64,000 nt of DNA, from contig CP129469.1 of assembly GCA_030583665.1 (NCBI GenBank), positions 1,426,001 to 1,490,000 of the forward strand, in the 5' to 3' direction. Source of the stretch: Candidatus Jettenia sp. AMX2 (GTDB taxonomy: Bacteria; Planctomycetota; Brocadiia; Brocadiales; Brocadiaceae). The notes under the pieces were generated by a model, which ran no database searches, was not told where the DNA came from, and worked only from the letters and a program-made list of their open reading frames with translations. The position numbers and the translations under genes were made by a program. Below are positions 1 through 8,869 of this stretch, in pieces. Each line of letters begins with the position of its first letter. Positions within the stretch are counted from its first letter, which is position 1.

Positions 1-155
1 GGTGTGCAATCCGTGCTGGGGGTGGAGGCAACGGTGAGCAAAATGGTTCGCTCTCATGGAGTCAGAAAGTCAAGGCATCGAACGTAAAAACAAAACACGA
101 TTGCAGTTACTCTTTGCTGCCATTGCCTGTAACGTAAAGAGATTCATCAGGCATG
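1..155 (+). pseudogene. 3' remnant of a DDE transposase, frameshifted, cut by window edge
   Basis: Frame 1 is open from the window edge to a stop at 85-87. Frame 2 then continues with KTRLQLLFAAIACNVKRF (about 92-145), the kind of helix that closes the DDE domain of IS1182/IS5-type transposases after an arginine-rich HGxxRSRxR-like stretch, which here lies in frame 1 just before the stop. The frame change falls in an A-rich run near 83-95. I read this as the decayed 3' end of an insertion sequence. The IS family is uncertain because only about 50 residues are visible. Confidence 0.5.
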
Positions 156-672
156 GGCTTCTCTATGGATACGTGACATCAGGTGGAGCTAAAATAATAG
201 CTGCCAGTTCTTTTTCTCGGATAAAAATGGTTTTTCGAAGCATTTGTTTTGCTTTTTTGCGGCTAAAGTACCATTTTCTCACGAAAAATTGTGCTATTCT
301 CATTTTTCAAAGAACAAAATTGCAAAATCTATCCATTCTCATAAATTGTGGTTATTCAACAGAGTCATATATATCAAGCGAAGAGAAGCAATTTTTATAA
401 CATATCATGCTTTTCCTTTGAGAAGAGGACTTCACAGTATTTAAAGAGATATGTAAGGATAAGCCTTGTACATTTGGAAAGAAGGGTATGTTTTAATTAC
501 CTATGGAGATCTTAACTCTTTGTAAAACAAATAAAAACTATATCCGGGTATATATCATACGAAAAGACATAATTATCCAGACTATTGCATCCAATAAAAA
601 ATAGTATATAATACATAAATTTTATAGAGAATGGTTTTGAAAATACCTTTGAATGAAGGTGATATATTTTTC

Positions 673-805
673 GTAACTGTTCAGCTAAATTTATCATATT
701 TCCTCCTATTAAAGGGGGTTGTTTAATTTTAATGCTTTATTACAACCCCCTGAATCCTCCTTTTTAAGGGGGACTTGGCCGAAGATCATTTAGCTGAATA
801 GTTAC
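673..805. repeat. Short element bounded by 18-bp inverted repeats (MITE-like), copy 1
   Basis: The left arm (673-690) starts GTAACTGTTCAGCTAAAT and the right arm (788-805) is its reverse complement with one mismatch. The interior holds G-tract/C-tract hairpins around 705-772. A second element with the same GTAACTATTCAG terminus lies at 42002-42169. It has no coding capacity. The rest of 400-827, upstream of pyc, is AT-rich with no credible gene. Confidence 0.55.
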
Positions 806-827
806 TATTTTACAGGTAAAGGTTTTT

Positions 828-3800
828 ATGGAAATCAGGAGATTTAAAAAGCTTCTTGTTGCAAACCGTAGTGAAATAGCAATACGGGTTTGTCGTGCAG
901 CGCATGAGCTTGGTATCAGAACCGTGGCGATCTATTCCCACGAAGACCGTTTTGCACTTCACAGATTCAAGGCTGACGAAGCGTATCTGATCGGGAAGGG
1001 TAAAGAGCCAGTCAGGGCCTACCTGGATATCGAAGGAATTATTCAACTGGCAAAAGATAAGGGTGTCGATGCCATTCATCCGGGTTACGGGTTCCTTTCG
1101 GAGAATGCGGGTTTTGCAAGCACCTGTGAAGAGGCGGGCATTACCTTTGTCGGTCCCCGTCCGGAAATTCTCAAAATGCTTGGTGACAAAACCACGGCCA
1201 GGGTAATTGCCAGGGAAGTGCTGGTTCCCATACTTTCAGGATGTGATCACCCTATTAAAAATACCGATGAAGCAAGATCCCTTTGCAATGAGCTGGGATA
1301 TCCGGTAATCATCAAGGCTGCGCACGGAGGCGGGGGGCGCGGCATGCGTGTGGTTCGCAGTGAACCGGAATTCAATCATCGCTTTCATGAAGCACAACGT
1401 GAATCACTCACGGCTTTTGGATCTGACGAGTGTTTTATAGAAAAATATGTTGAAAAAGCACGCCATATAGAGGTACAGATGCTTGGCGACCGGCATGGTA
1501 ATATTGTACACCTGTTTGAGCGTGATTGTTCACTTCAAAGACGACACCAGAAGGTTGTTGAAATTGCCCCGGCACAGAATCTCAGCGAAAGTATCAGACA
1601 AAGTATCTGTGATGCAGCGGTAAAAATATGTAAATCTGTAAATTATGATAATGCCGGTACCGTAGAATTTCTTCTCGATGTAGAAACGGATAAGTTTTAT
1701 TTTATTGAGATTAATCCCAGGATTCAGGTTGAACACACCGTTACCGAAACAATTACCGGTTTCGATCTGGTTAAGAGACAGATACTGATTAGTGAAGGGT
1801 TTCCTCTTCATTCTCCGGAAATCCGTATACCGGGCCAGGAATCAATCCATATCAACAGCATTGCCTTTCAGTGCCGGATTACCACAGAAGATCCTTCCTG
1901 CGGGTTTATTCCCGACTATGGTCGCATCCAGCATTACCGGTCAGCCGGCGGTATGGGTATCCGGCTTGATGCAGGGACTGCCTTTTCCGGCGCCATTGTA
2001 ACCCCCTACTATGACTCTATGCTTGTGAAGGTTACTGCCTTCGGAACCTGTTTTGAAGAAACATCGCACCGAATGGACAGGGCGTTAGACGAGTTCAGGA
2101 TACGGGGTGTGAAGACCAATATTCCATTCCTTATTAATCTGATTAACCATAAGGATTTTCTGGAAGGCAGATGTACTACGCGTTTTATCGACGAGAATCC
2201 GTCACTTTTCCTCTTCCCGCGCCACAGAGACCGTGCTACTTCTATCATGCGTTTCATGGGAGATATTCTGGTTAATGGTCATCCACTTGTTAAGGAAGTG
2301 CCCAAGCCCATATGCCGCCGTAAGGCACCGGTGCCATTTGTTGATCATAAAAATCCAAGACCCAAAGGCAGTCGTGACCTTCTACGGAAAATGGGTCCAA
2401 AAGAATTTTCCCGGTACATCTTAAAAGAGAAAAAACTGCTGCTGACGGATACGAGTTTCCGTGACGCACATCAATCGCTTCTGGCTACCCGTATGAGAAC
2501 CGTAGATATGCTAAAAGTTGCCGAGATTTACTCCAGAAACCATGCAGGTTTTTTTTCACTTGAAATGTGGGGTGGAGCGACATTTGATACTGCCATGAGA
2601 TTCCTCATGGAATGTCCGTGGGAGCGTTTGCGTTTCATGCGTAAACTGGCGCCTAATATCCTGTTCCAGATGCTGCTCAGGGCCTCGAACGGTGTTGGTT
2701 ATACCAATTACCCGGATAACGTCGTCAGGGCATTTATAAAACAGGCAGCAGAAAGCGGTATAGATGTATTCCGTGTCTTCGACTCTCTCAACTGGGTTAC
2801 AAACATGAAAGTTGCAATGGATGCTGTTTTGGAAACCAATGCCATCTGTGAAGCCGCTATCTGTTATACCGGGGATATTTTGGATCCGAAACGGACCAAA
2901 TATACGCTGGACTATTACATAAAAATGGCAAAAGAGCTGGAAGCTCATGGTGCTCATATCCTGGCAATCAAAGATATGGCTGGTCTTCTGAAGCCTTATG
3001 CTGCCTGTAAACTGGTCAGTGCTTTAAAATCCGAACTGAAGATTCCTATACATCTTCACACCCATGATACATCGGGTGGTCAGATCGCCACCCTTGTTAA
3101 AGCTGCTGAAGCGGGTGTGGATATAGTGGATGCTGCTTTAGGGCCTCTTTCCGGACTGACATCTCAACCCAATCTGAATACTCTTGTGGAAATGATGCGT
3201 TTCCATGAACGCGATACTGGTATGGATTTTAAGGCACTTGGTTTGCTTTCAGATTACTGGGAGGTTGCCAGGGAGTATTATACGCCGTTTGAATCAATTC
3301 AGAAATCAAGCACTGCAGAGGTGTATCATCACGAGATTCCAGGTGGCCAGTTTACCAACCTTTTTCAGCAGGCACATTCGATGGGCCTCGCACACCGGTG
3401 GCATGAAATTACGGATGTGTATGCGGACGTTAATAAGCTTTTTGGAGACATTGTGAAAGTTACTCCCTCTTCGAAGGTTGTTGGTGATCTGACACTTTTT
3501 CTGGTAACAAACGACATCAAGGCTCAGGACATCATCGATAACAGCCGGGAAATATCCTTTCCTAACTCTGTGGTTGAGTTCTTTGAAGGCCGCCTTGGAC
3601 AGCCAACCGGAGGTTTCCCGTTAGACGTGCAGAATAAAGTCCTGCGCGGTTTATCCCCTCTTACTGACAGGCCAGGTGCGAATCTGACTCCTGTCGATTT
3701 TGATGAAGTGAAGAAAGAGGTTGAAGAACAGATTTCCAGATCCATTACCAATGAAGAACTCATGTCTTATCTTATGTATCCGGACGTTTTCATTAAGTAC

Positions 3801-4277
3801 GCGGAGCACAGAAAAAAATATGGAGATGTATCCTTCATTCCCACAGATGTATTCTTCTATGGTCCGCCTATGAATGAAGAGGTTGCCATTGATATTGAAG
3901 AAGGAAAGACCCTGATTTTCAAACTGGTAGCCATAAGCCCGGTAAATGTGGAAGGGAACTGCACTGTCTTCTTTGAACTGAACGGCCAGCCCCGCGAGGT
4001 AGTTGTTGCCAACCGCAAGGTGGCAGCTTCGGTAATTAAACGTCCTCAGGCAGAAGAAGGAAATATCAAACACGTGGGAGCACCTATGCCTGGTATGATT
4101 GTTAATGTGAAAGTTGCTACCGGTGATAAGGTTGCTAAAAACGATCCGCTTCTTATTATGGAGGCCATGAAAATGGAAGCAACTGTTTATTCCGAACATG
4201 ACGGTGAAATTGGTCAGATTCTGGTTGGGCCAAGAGAAAGCGTGGAGGCGAGGGATTTACTGATTGTTTATAAGTAG
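828..4277 (+). CDS. pyc: Pyruvate carboxylase, single-chain
   Basis: Biotin enzyme that carboxylates pyruvate to oxaloacetate using ATP and bicarbonate; anaplerotic and cytoplasmic. The 1149 residues match the usual one-polypeptide form. The biotin carboxylase domain spans about 1-460, with the ATP-grasp glycine loop AHGGGGRGM near 165. The carboxyltransferase domain starts with DTSFRDAHQSLLATR near 541 and contains AIKDMAGLLKP near 713, whose Lys is the carbamylated metal ligand in the family. The C-terminal biotinyl domain has the attachment motif EAMKMEA near 1111-1117. The ATG follows a weak AGG/AAAGG stretch. It stands alone, with no operon partner visible. In an autotroph it would link acetyl-CoA-derived pyruvate to C4 metabolism, which is inference. 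Confidence 0.97.
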   Translation: MEIRRFKKLLVANRSEIAIRVCRAAHELGIRTVAIYSHEDRFALHRFKADEAYLIGKGKEPVRAYLDIEGIIQLAKDKGVDAIHPGYGFLSENAGFASTCEEAGITFVGPRPEILKMLGDKTTARVIAREVLVPILSGCDHPIKNTDEARSLCNELGYPVIIKAAHGGGGRGMRVVRSEPEFNHRFHEAQRESLTAFGSDECFIEKYVEKARHIEVQMLGDRHGNIVHLFERDCSLQRRHQKVVEIAPAQNLSESIRQSICDAAVKICKSVNYDNAGTVEFLLDVETDKFYFIEINPRIQVEHTVTETITGFDLVKRQILISEGFPLHSPEIRIPGQESIHINSIAFQCRITTEDPSCGFIPDYGRIQHYRSAGGMGIRLDAGTAFSGAIVTPYYDSMLVKVTAFGTCFEETSHRMDRALDEFRIRGVKTNIPFLINLINHKDFLEGRCTTRFIDENPSLFLFPRHRDRATSIMRFMGDILVNGHPLVKEVPKPICRRKAPVPFVDHKNPRPKGSRDLLRKMGPKEFSRYILKEKKLLLTDTSFRDAHQSLLATRMRTVDMLKVAEIYSRNHAGFFSLEMWGGATFDTAMRFLMECPWERLRFMRKLAPNILFQMLLRASNGVGYTNYPDNVVRAFIKQAAESGIDVFRVFDSLNWVTNMKVAMDAVLETNAICEAAICYTGDILDPKRTKYTLDYYIKMAKELEAHGAHILAIKDMAGLLKPYAACKLVSALKSELKIPIHLHTHDTSGGQIATLVKAAEAGVDIVDAALGPLSGLTSQPNLNTLVEMMRFHERDTGMDFKALGLLSDYWEVAREYYTPFESIQKSSTAEVYHHEIPGGQFTNLFQQAHSMGLAHRWHEITDVYADVNKLFGDIVKVTPSSKVVGDLTLFLVTNDIKAQDIIDNSREISFPNSVVEFFEGRLGQPTGGFPLDVQNKVLRGLSPLTDRPGANLTPVDFDEVKKEVEEQISRSITNEELMSYLMYPDVFIKYAEHRKKYGDVSFIPTDVFFYGPPMNEEVAIDIEEGKTLIFKLVAISPVNVEGNCTVFFELNGQPREVVVANRKVAASVIKRPQAEEGNIKHVGAPMPGMIVNVKVATGDKVAKNDPLLIMEAMKMEATVYSEHDGEIGQILVGPRESVEARDLLIVYK

Positions 4278-4571
4278 TTGTGGAGTAAAAGGTCTCATTA
4301 TTAGTTTTTTTTAATTGCTATCATATTCTTTATTCCATAAATATCTTTCCCTGTGGAACGCAGGGCAGTGATGTGGATCTCATCCTTACCCACAAGTTGG
4401 GTAAAGAGCAAAGGGTAGCCAGAACTCTTTCTTTGAATGTTGCTGATGGGAAAAAACAGGTCGCTCCTCCGGAGCTCGAGAGGCTATTGGTATTCAATGC
4501 TACTGCCTGCACTCTATTTCAGGATATTTTAAAGATGTGGATAAGGATAAGGACGCGGATAGGGGTACCCT
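4278..4571. other. Gene-free stretch between pyc and the deaminase
   Basis: Contains small hairpins (a CCCTG/CAGGG pair near 4350 and an ACCCA/TGGGT pair near 4388) but no T-tract terminator. A 68-codon open frame at 4373-4579 runs into the next gene; it has no Shine-Dalgarno sequence and no recognisable protein. Confidence 0.4.
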
Positions 4572-5057
4572 ATGAATAATCAGGACATTGACAGGACATT
4601 TATGCGGATGGCCTTTGAGCAAGCTCTGAAATCCTATAAAGAAGGAGGACTGCCCATCGGTGCTGTCATGGTTGAAGGGGGACAAGTCATTGCGTATGGG
4701 TATAACAGGAGGGTACAGGACGGTGATCCGACAGCACACGGTGAGATAGATTGTCTCCGAAGGGCTGGCCGGCGACTCCGTTATGACGGCGTAACTTTGT
4801 ATACCACGCTAAGCCCCTGCATGATGTGTTCAGGAACAATCATTCAGTTCGGAATACGCCGGGTTGTTGTAGGAGAAAACCGGAACTTTCCCGGCAATAT
4901 CGACTTCCTCCGTTCTCATGGTGTTCAGGTTCTCCTGCTCGACGATTCTGATTGCAAGGAACTCATGGCCCGTTTTATCCGGGAGCGGCACGATTTGTGG
5001 GACGAAGACATTGCGGGAAGGAGTGATATTTCGTTTCAAGCTTCCGGGCCGCCATGA
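4572..5057 (+). CDS. Cytosine deaminase, yeast Fcy1-like nucleoside-deaminase fold
   Basis: Zinc hydrolase predicted to deaminate cytosine to uracil (pyrimidine salvage). The zinc site is complete: HGEI near 56-59 supplies the His ligand and catalytic Glu, and the SPCMMC segment near 80-86 supplies the two Cys. Several stretches follow yeast cytosine deaminase rather than TadA or ComEB: LPIGAV near the N-terminus, TLYTTLSPC, the VVVGENRNF segment, and a C-terminal DLWDEDI. At 161 residues it is the size of the single-domain yeast enzyme and far shorter than bacterial CodA. The start follows G-rich GGATAGGGG without a clean Shine-Dalgarno sequence. Guanine or tRNA deaminase activity cannot be excluded from sequence. 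Confidence 0.8.
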   Translation: MNNQDIDRTFMRMAFEQALKSYKEGGLPIGAVMVEGGQVIAYGYNRRVQDGDPTAHGEIDCLRRAGRRLRYDGVTLYTTLSPCMMCSGTIIQFGIRRVVVGENRNFPGNIDFLRSHGVQVLLLDDSDCKELMARFIRERHDLWDEDIAGRSDISFQASGPP

Positions 5058-5189
5058 CGCCAGTTTGTCTTTATGTCATATGGACTGAGGTTATATATAA
5101 ATGCATTTGACTTTTTTTTAAAAATAACTATAATTAATTTTTCGTTAAGGTAAGGCACTTTTCCTTTTAATACCGGATTTGTATTCTTT

Positions 5190-5266
5190 GCGCTCGTAGC
5201 TCAATTGGATAGAGTGGTGGACTTCGAATCCAACGGTTGCAGGTTCAAGTCCTGCCGGGCGCGCCA
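5190..5266 (+). tRNA. tRNA-Arg (anticodon TCG)
   Basis: Full cloverleaf. The acceptor GCGCTCG pairs with CGGGCGC (one T-G wobble), the anticodon loop is CTTCGAA, and the T-arm is GCAGG-TTCAAGT-CCTGC. CCA is encoded. First of four tRNAs within 490 bp. Confidence 0.95.
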
Positions 5267-5295
5267 TCCGTAAGCGAAATAGAGTTTTAACAGAT

Positions 5296-5371
5296 GCGCC
5301 CTTAGCTCAGTTGGTAGAGCAACTGACTCTTAATCAGTGGGTCGAAGGTTCGAATCCTTCAGGGCGCACCA
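5296..5371 (+). tRNA. tRNA-Lys (anticodon CTT)
   Basis: The acceptor GCGCCCT pairs with AGGGCGC, the anticodon loop is CTCTTAA within the ACTGA/TCAGT stem, and the T-arm is GAAGG-TTCGAAT-CCTTC. CCA is encoded. Confidence 0.95.
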
Positions 5372-5429
5372 TATGCTATCCTCATTGAGATAGTAAAAAG
5401 GGAATCTCGTGATCAGATAAAAGGCAGCC

Positions 5430-5473
5430 CATGAAGCTCAAATGTTTCTTACATAATACATTTGAGCTTCATG
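5430..5473. repeat. Perfect 16-bp inverted repeat between tRNA genes
   Basis: The arms at 5430-5445 (CATGAAGCTCAAATGT) and 5458-5473 are perfect reverse complements around a 12-nt loop. No T-tract follows, so it is not a standard terminator. It could act as an RNA hairpin in the polycistronic tRNA precursor or as a protein site. Confidence 0.6.
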
Positions 5474-5497
5474 GAAGGCCCTTCATGCAGGGGATAA

Positions 5498-5579
5498 GCG
5501 AGGGTGGCGGAACTGGCAGACGCGCAAGATTTAGGATCTTGTGCCTTACGGCGTGGGGGTTCGATTCCCCCCCCTCGCA
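5498..5579 (+). tRNA. tRNA-Leu (anticodon TAG)
   Basis: Class II tRNA with a long variable arm. The acceptor GCGAGGG pairs with CCCTCGC, the anticodon loop is TTTAGGA within CAAGA/TCTTG, and the T-arm is GGGGG-TTCGATT-CCCCC. CCA is not encoded, unlike its three neighbours. Confidence 0.94.
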
Positions 5580-5601
5580 TGATGTGATATTTTCTCTGAT
5601 A

Positions 5602-5676
5602 GCGGGTGTAGCTCAGTGGTAGAGCGTCACGTTGCCAACGTGAATGTCGTGGGTTCGAACCCCATCACCCGCTCCA
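5602..5676 (+). tRNA. tRNA-Gly (anticodon GCC)
   Basis: The acceptor GCGGGTG pairs with CACCCGC, the anticodon loop is TTGCCAA within TCACG/CGTGA, and the T-loop is TTCGAAC. CCA is encoded. It ends 40 bp before trigger factor. Confidence 0.95.
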
Positions 5677-5715
5677 TTTTTTGTCTTTGATTAGGAAAGT
5701 ATGCAGGGTAAGAAA

Positions 5716-6999
5716 ATGAACGTAACAGTTGAAGATACAGGTCCTTGTAAAAAAGTCTTAAAGATTGAAATACCCAAAGAAGTTGTCGATAGCGAATTTG
5801 AAAAAAAGACCGTAGAAGTGTGTGGTTCTGTGGAATTGCCTGGCTTCAGAAAGGGGCGCGTACCCCGAAAATTAGTTGAAAAACGTTTTGGGTCTCAAAT
5901 TAAGGATGAAGTGAAGCAGAGTGTTGTGAGTGAGTACTATCAAAAAGCGCTGGAGGATTACAAACTGAATCCGGTCGGGAATCCGATGTTTGGCGATATA
6001 AATTTCGAGGTTGGGCAACCTCTTAATTTTGATGCAACCGTGGAAGTATGGCCGTCGTTTGAAGTTGACCATTATAAAGGCGTTATTTTGAAGAAAAAGT
6101 CAAGTATGGTAACTGAAGAGGACATGCAGAAAGCATTGCATAGCATGAGTATCCGGAAAGCACAGTTAACTATTGTTAAAGACGGAAAGGTAAATAAGGA
6201 AGATCAAATTATCTGTGATTTCAAAATGGAGACAGACGGAAAGAATATCGTGGAAGATGAAAATATTGAAGTTTTTGTTGCAAATGATGTGATAATTGGC
6301 GATGTACCGGTGTCTGATCTTGCAACAAAGATGGAAGGAGCAGAATCAGGTGAGGAACGAATAATTGATGTGAAATTACCCGACACTTTTGCACAAGAGG
6401 AGTATCGGGGAAAGGATGCAAGATTAAAACTTACCGTAAAAGAAATAAAACGATTATCGGTTCCGGAAATTAATGAAGATTTTGCAAAAACATTAGGTTT
6501 TGAATCACTTGAAGATTTAAAGGAAAAAGTACGAAAACGTATTGAAGTTGAAAAAAAGAAGTGGGCTGAAGATGATTTAAGAAATCAGCTACTTGACATC
6601 CTTCTGGAACAAACAAAATTCGACTTGCCTCAGGATTTTGTAGCTTACCATACAGAGAAAAGGGTGTATAAACATCATTTGGATATGTTGAATAAAGGAA
6701 TACCTTTAGAAGAAATACAGAAACAAACAGAAAATATAAAAAACGCATCTGCCGAGTCTGTAATGAAAGAATTGAAGTCGTCGCTGATACTGAATAAAAT
6801 TGCCGAAAAAGAGAAAATATTTGTTACAGAACAGGAAGTGGAGCAACAAATTGCTGATATTGCCCGTGCTTATAACATTGATCCCTTAAGAGTCAGAAAA
6901 CAGTTGGAACGACAGGGGAACTTGTCGCTTTTACGGAACGAGATACGGGAAAACAAGGTATTAAATTTCCTCCTGAAAGAGGCTAATATAACAGAGTAA
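5716..6999 (+). CDS. tig: Trigger factor, ribosome-associated chaperone
   Basis: Ribosome-bound folding chaperone. The N-terminal domain has the ribosome-docking loop GFRKGRVPR near residue 42. A diverged FKBP-type peptidyl-prolyl isomerase region and a long charged alpha-helical C-terminal domain (KLTVKEIKRLSVPEINEDFAK onward) follow, giving about 427 residues, normal for the family. I take ATG 5716 because family members begin MxVxVE and AGGG lies 7 nt upstream. ATG 5701 is in frame but sits 1 nt after its AGGAAAG. The stop codon abuts clpP at 7000, the common tig-clpP operon, so cotranscription is very likely. Confidence 0.96.
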   Translation: MNVTVEDTGPCKKVLKIEIPKEVVDSEFEKKTVEVCGSVELPGFRKGRVPRKLVEKRFGSQIKDEVKQSVVSEYYQKALEDYKLNPVGNPMFGDINFEVGQPLNFDATVEVWPSFEVDHYKGVILKKKSSMVTEEDMQKALHSMSIRKAQLTIVKDGKVNKEDQIICDFKMETDGKNIVEDENIEVFVANDVIIGDVPVSDLATKMEGAESGEERIIDVKLPDTFAQEEYRGKDARLKLTVKEIKRLSVPEINEDFAKTLGFESLEDLKEKVRKRIEVEKKKWAEDDLRNQLLDILLEQTKFDLPQDFVAYHTEKRVYKHHLDMLNKGIPLEEIQKQTENIKNASAESVMKELKSSLILNKIAEKEKIFVTEQEVEQQIADIARAYNIDPLRVRKQLERQGNLSLLRNEIRENKVLNFLLKEANITE

Positions 7000-7683
7000 A
7001 TGAAAGGAAGTTTTGTGTATAAAGATTACCTATCATATTTAGAGAATGGCGAGTTTCCTGATACAGGATCAAAGACACTCCATAATGCCCTTTTTGTTCC
7101 CTATGTTATAGAAAAAACCGGTTATGGGGAGAGGCATTATGATATATTTTCAAGGTTATTGAGAGACCGTATTATCTTTATTGGTTCACCTATAGAAGAT
7201 ACACTTTCTAACCTTGTAATTGCACAGATTCTTTTTCTCCAGAACGAAAACAAAAATCAGGATATCAATATTTATATCAATTCACCAGGTGGTTCAATAA
7301 CCGCCGGGCTTGCAATTTATGATACTATGCAGTTTGTGCAATGCGATATTGCAACGTTTTGTATTGGCCAGGCTTTCAGCATGGCTGCAATTCTTTTAGC
7401 TGCAGGAACAAAGGGGAAGAGGTATGGTTTGCCGCATACGCGTATTATGCTGCATCAACCGTGGGGAGGAATGAGAGGTACTGCTACTGATATTAGTATT
7501 CAGGCTGAAGAGATATTGAAGATGAGAAAATCATTAAACGAGATCCTTGTGCGACATACAGGTCAACCCGTGGAACGTATTGAAGTGGATATTGACCGGG
7601 ATTTTTATATGTCATCTCAGGAAGCAAAAACATATGGCCTGCTTGATGAGGTAATAGAAACCCTGCGGGAAAAAAAGAAATAG
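7000..7683 (+). CDS. clpP: ATP-dependent Clp protease proteolytic subunit
   Basis: Serine peptidase that forms the tetradecameric chamber of Clp proteases. The Ser lies in [11 protein letters not shown], where the family norm is GQAASMG, so the flanking residues differ but the Ser is kept. The His is in HQPWGG, and an Asp lies in the DRDFYMS segment. [18 protein letters not shown] is the typical oxyanion-loop region. At 227 residues it is slightly longer than Escherichia coli ClpP, with an extended N-terminus that includes [21 protein letters not shown]. The start codon follows the tig stop directly. No clpX is in this window. Confidence 0.95.
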   Translation: MKGSFVYKDYLSYLENGEFPDTGSKTLHNALFVPYVIEKTGYGERHYDIFSRLLRDRIIFIGSPIEDTLSNLVIAQILFLQNENKNQDINIYINSPGGSITAGLAIYDTMQFVQCDIATFCIGQAFSMAAILLAAGTKGKRYGLPHTRIMLHQPWGGMRGTATDISIQAEEILKMRKSLNEILVRHTGQPVERIEVDIDRDFYMSSQEAKTYGLLDEVIETLREKKK

Positions 7684-7704
7684 TTTAAAAAATAGCAAAG
7701 AATA

Positions 7705-7738
7705 AAAAAAGGGACACCACTGCGTGTCCTTTTTTTTT
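7705..7738 (+). terminator. Rho-independent terminator of tig-clpP
   Basis: GGACAC (7712-7717) pairs with GTGTCC (7724-7729) across a 6-nt loop, followed by nine T. It is preceded by an A-run, so it may also work in reverse. Confidence 0.9.
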
Positions 7739-8009
7739 GACTACTTTGGCTACCTCGTAAACAATTTTGTCCGCTTACGATCCTTTTTGTGTTTCTGCCT
7801 ACCAGATTTTTTTATGAATTCGTAGTGTCTGAAAATTTACAGAGAACTATTACCTATGAAAAATTGAGCACTTAAGAATAAGTATATTTTATTAATACTC
7901 TTTATAACTATTGGTCTGTATTTTGCTAAATAACGCTATTAACACGTGTTTGTATATACCAAAGGCCTTTAGAACTTTATTGGGAATGTTATTTATTGAG
8001 GAGAGTATT

Positions 8010-8357
8010 ATGCAAATATTTCGTAAATATTGTGGAATGACGATACTTATTCTTTTTATCACGTTGCTTTTACAGGTAAGGTTTTGTTATGCAGGTGAAA
8101 AATTAGAAGGTAAAGTAAACATTAATACCGCTGCCGAGTCGCAGATTGCATTGTTACCGGGTATCGGCCCTAAACTGGCGAAGGATGTGATAGCATACAG
8201 GGAAAATAATGGAAATTTCGAAACTGCTGCGGATATCATAAAAGTAAAAGGAGTGGGAAACAAAAAGTTTGAGAAAATGAAGGATTATATTACTGTTGAA
8301 GGTGATACTACCATTCAGTCAACAAGGATGACAAAAACCAGTAAAGAATCGAAATAA
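8010..8357 (+). CDS. Exported ComEA-like helix-hairpin-helix protein
   Basis: About 115 residues. The start at 8010 is chosen because GAGGAG lies just upstream and a clean signal peptide follows (MTILILFITLLLQVRFCYA). The mature part has a double helix-hairpin-helix module: VNINTAAESQIALLPGIG then AADIIKVKGVGNKKFEKM. This is the ComEA/HhH_3 pattern that binds DNA without sequence specificity in competence systems. No other competence genes are nearby. A short basic tail follows. A periplasmic or outer-face DNA-binding role is family inference. Confidence 0.85.
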   Translation: MQIFRKYCGMTILILFITLLLQVRFCYAGEKLEGKVNINTAAESQIALLPGIGPKLAKDVIAYRENNGNFETAADIIKVKGVGNKKFEKMKDYITVEGDTTIQSTRMTKTSKESK

Positions 8358-8869
8358 AAAAACACGTAAGTAAATAGTACAGAATTTCACGCCAAGAAAT
8401 GAAGATGTTTATTTCAGTCGTTTGCAGGTGGCACGGACAAGCAACGTTTGTCCGTGCTTTCCTCAATAGATGAAAACATCAAATCCGCTGTCTTCTCATG
8501 AATCTCCTTTCATAATTCATTTTTTTATCCGCAACTCAGAGCAGGTATTTTCCAATAACGGTAAAAAAGAACTTATATTTCAGACCTTGTCACATCAAAT
8601 TATTGAACCCCTTATTTCGATTATCTTTAACACGTTGTAAATATAATTTCTGTGAGAGGACAAATATTGTCCCCTATAGCATTCGTTTTAAATACTGCGG
8701 ATTATAATTTTTGAATTATGTTTTTATAATATTTTTATTTTAAAAATTGAGTTTTTAAGTATAATGATGTGGTTCTGTTTCATTGTAAAATTGTACCCTG
8801 AACAGGCAGGCATGGTGTAATGCCGAAGATTTTTAAGATAAAATGTTTTTAAAGAAAGAGGAGCTTCTC
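8358..8869. other. Gene-free 0.5 kb upstream of the pentaheme cytochrome
   Basis: Apart from the hairpin at 8431-8460 this is AT-rich DNA with no open frame of note. The segment from 8690 to 8790 is almost pure A/T and probably contains the promoter of the cytochrome gene. Confidence 0.4.
8431..8460 (+). terminator. Terminator-like hairpin after the HhH gene
   Basis: GCACGGACAA (8431-8440) pairs perfectly with TTGTCCGTGC (8448-8457), followed by a short TTTCC tract. It lies 74 bp after the stop. The weak T-tract lowers certainty. Confidence 0.6.

Noticed and set aside
56-400. 114-codon frame at the left edge as an intact gene
   Set aside because: Only its first 30 codons look like protein (transposase tail), and the matching upstream part is in another frame. 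The rest is AT-rich noise.
3651-4199. 182-codon minus-strand frame inside pyc
   Set aside because: Antisense shadow of the pyc C-terminal region, no ribosome site, no protein similarity.
4373-4579. 68-codon frame before the cytosine deaminase
   Set aside because: No Shine-Dalgarno sequence, no domain, and it overlaps the start of the deaminase in another frame.
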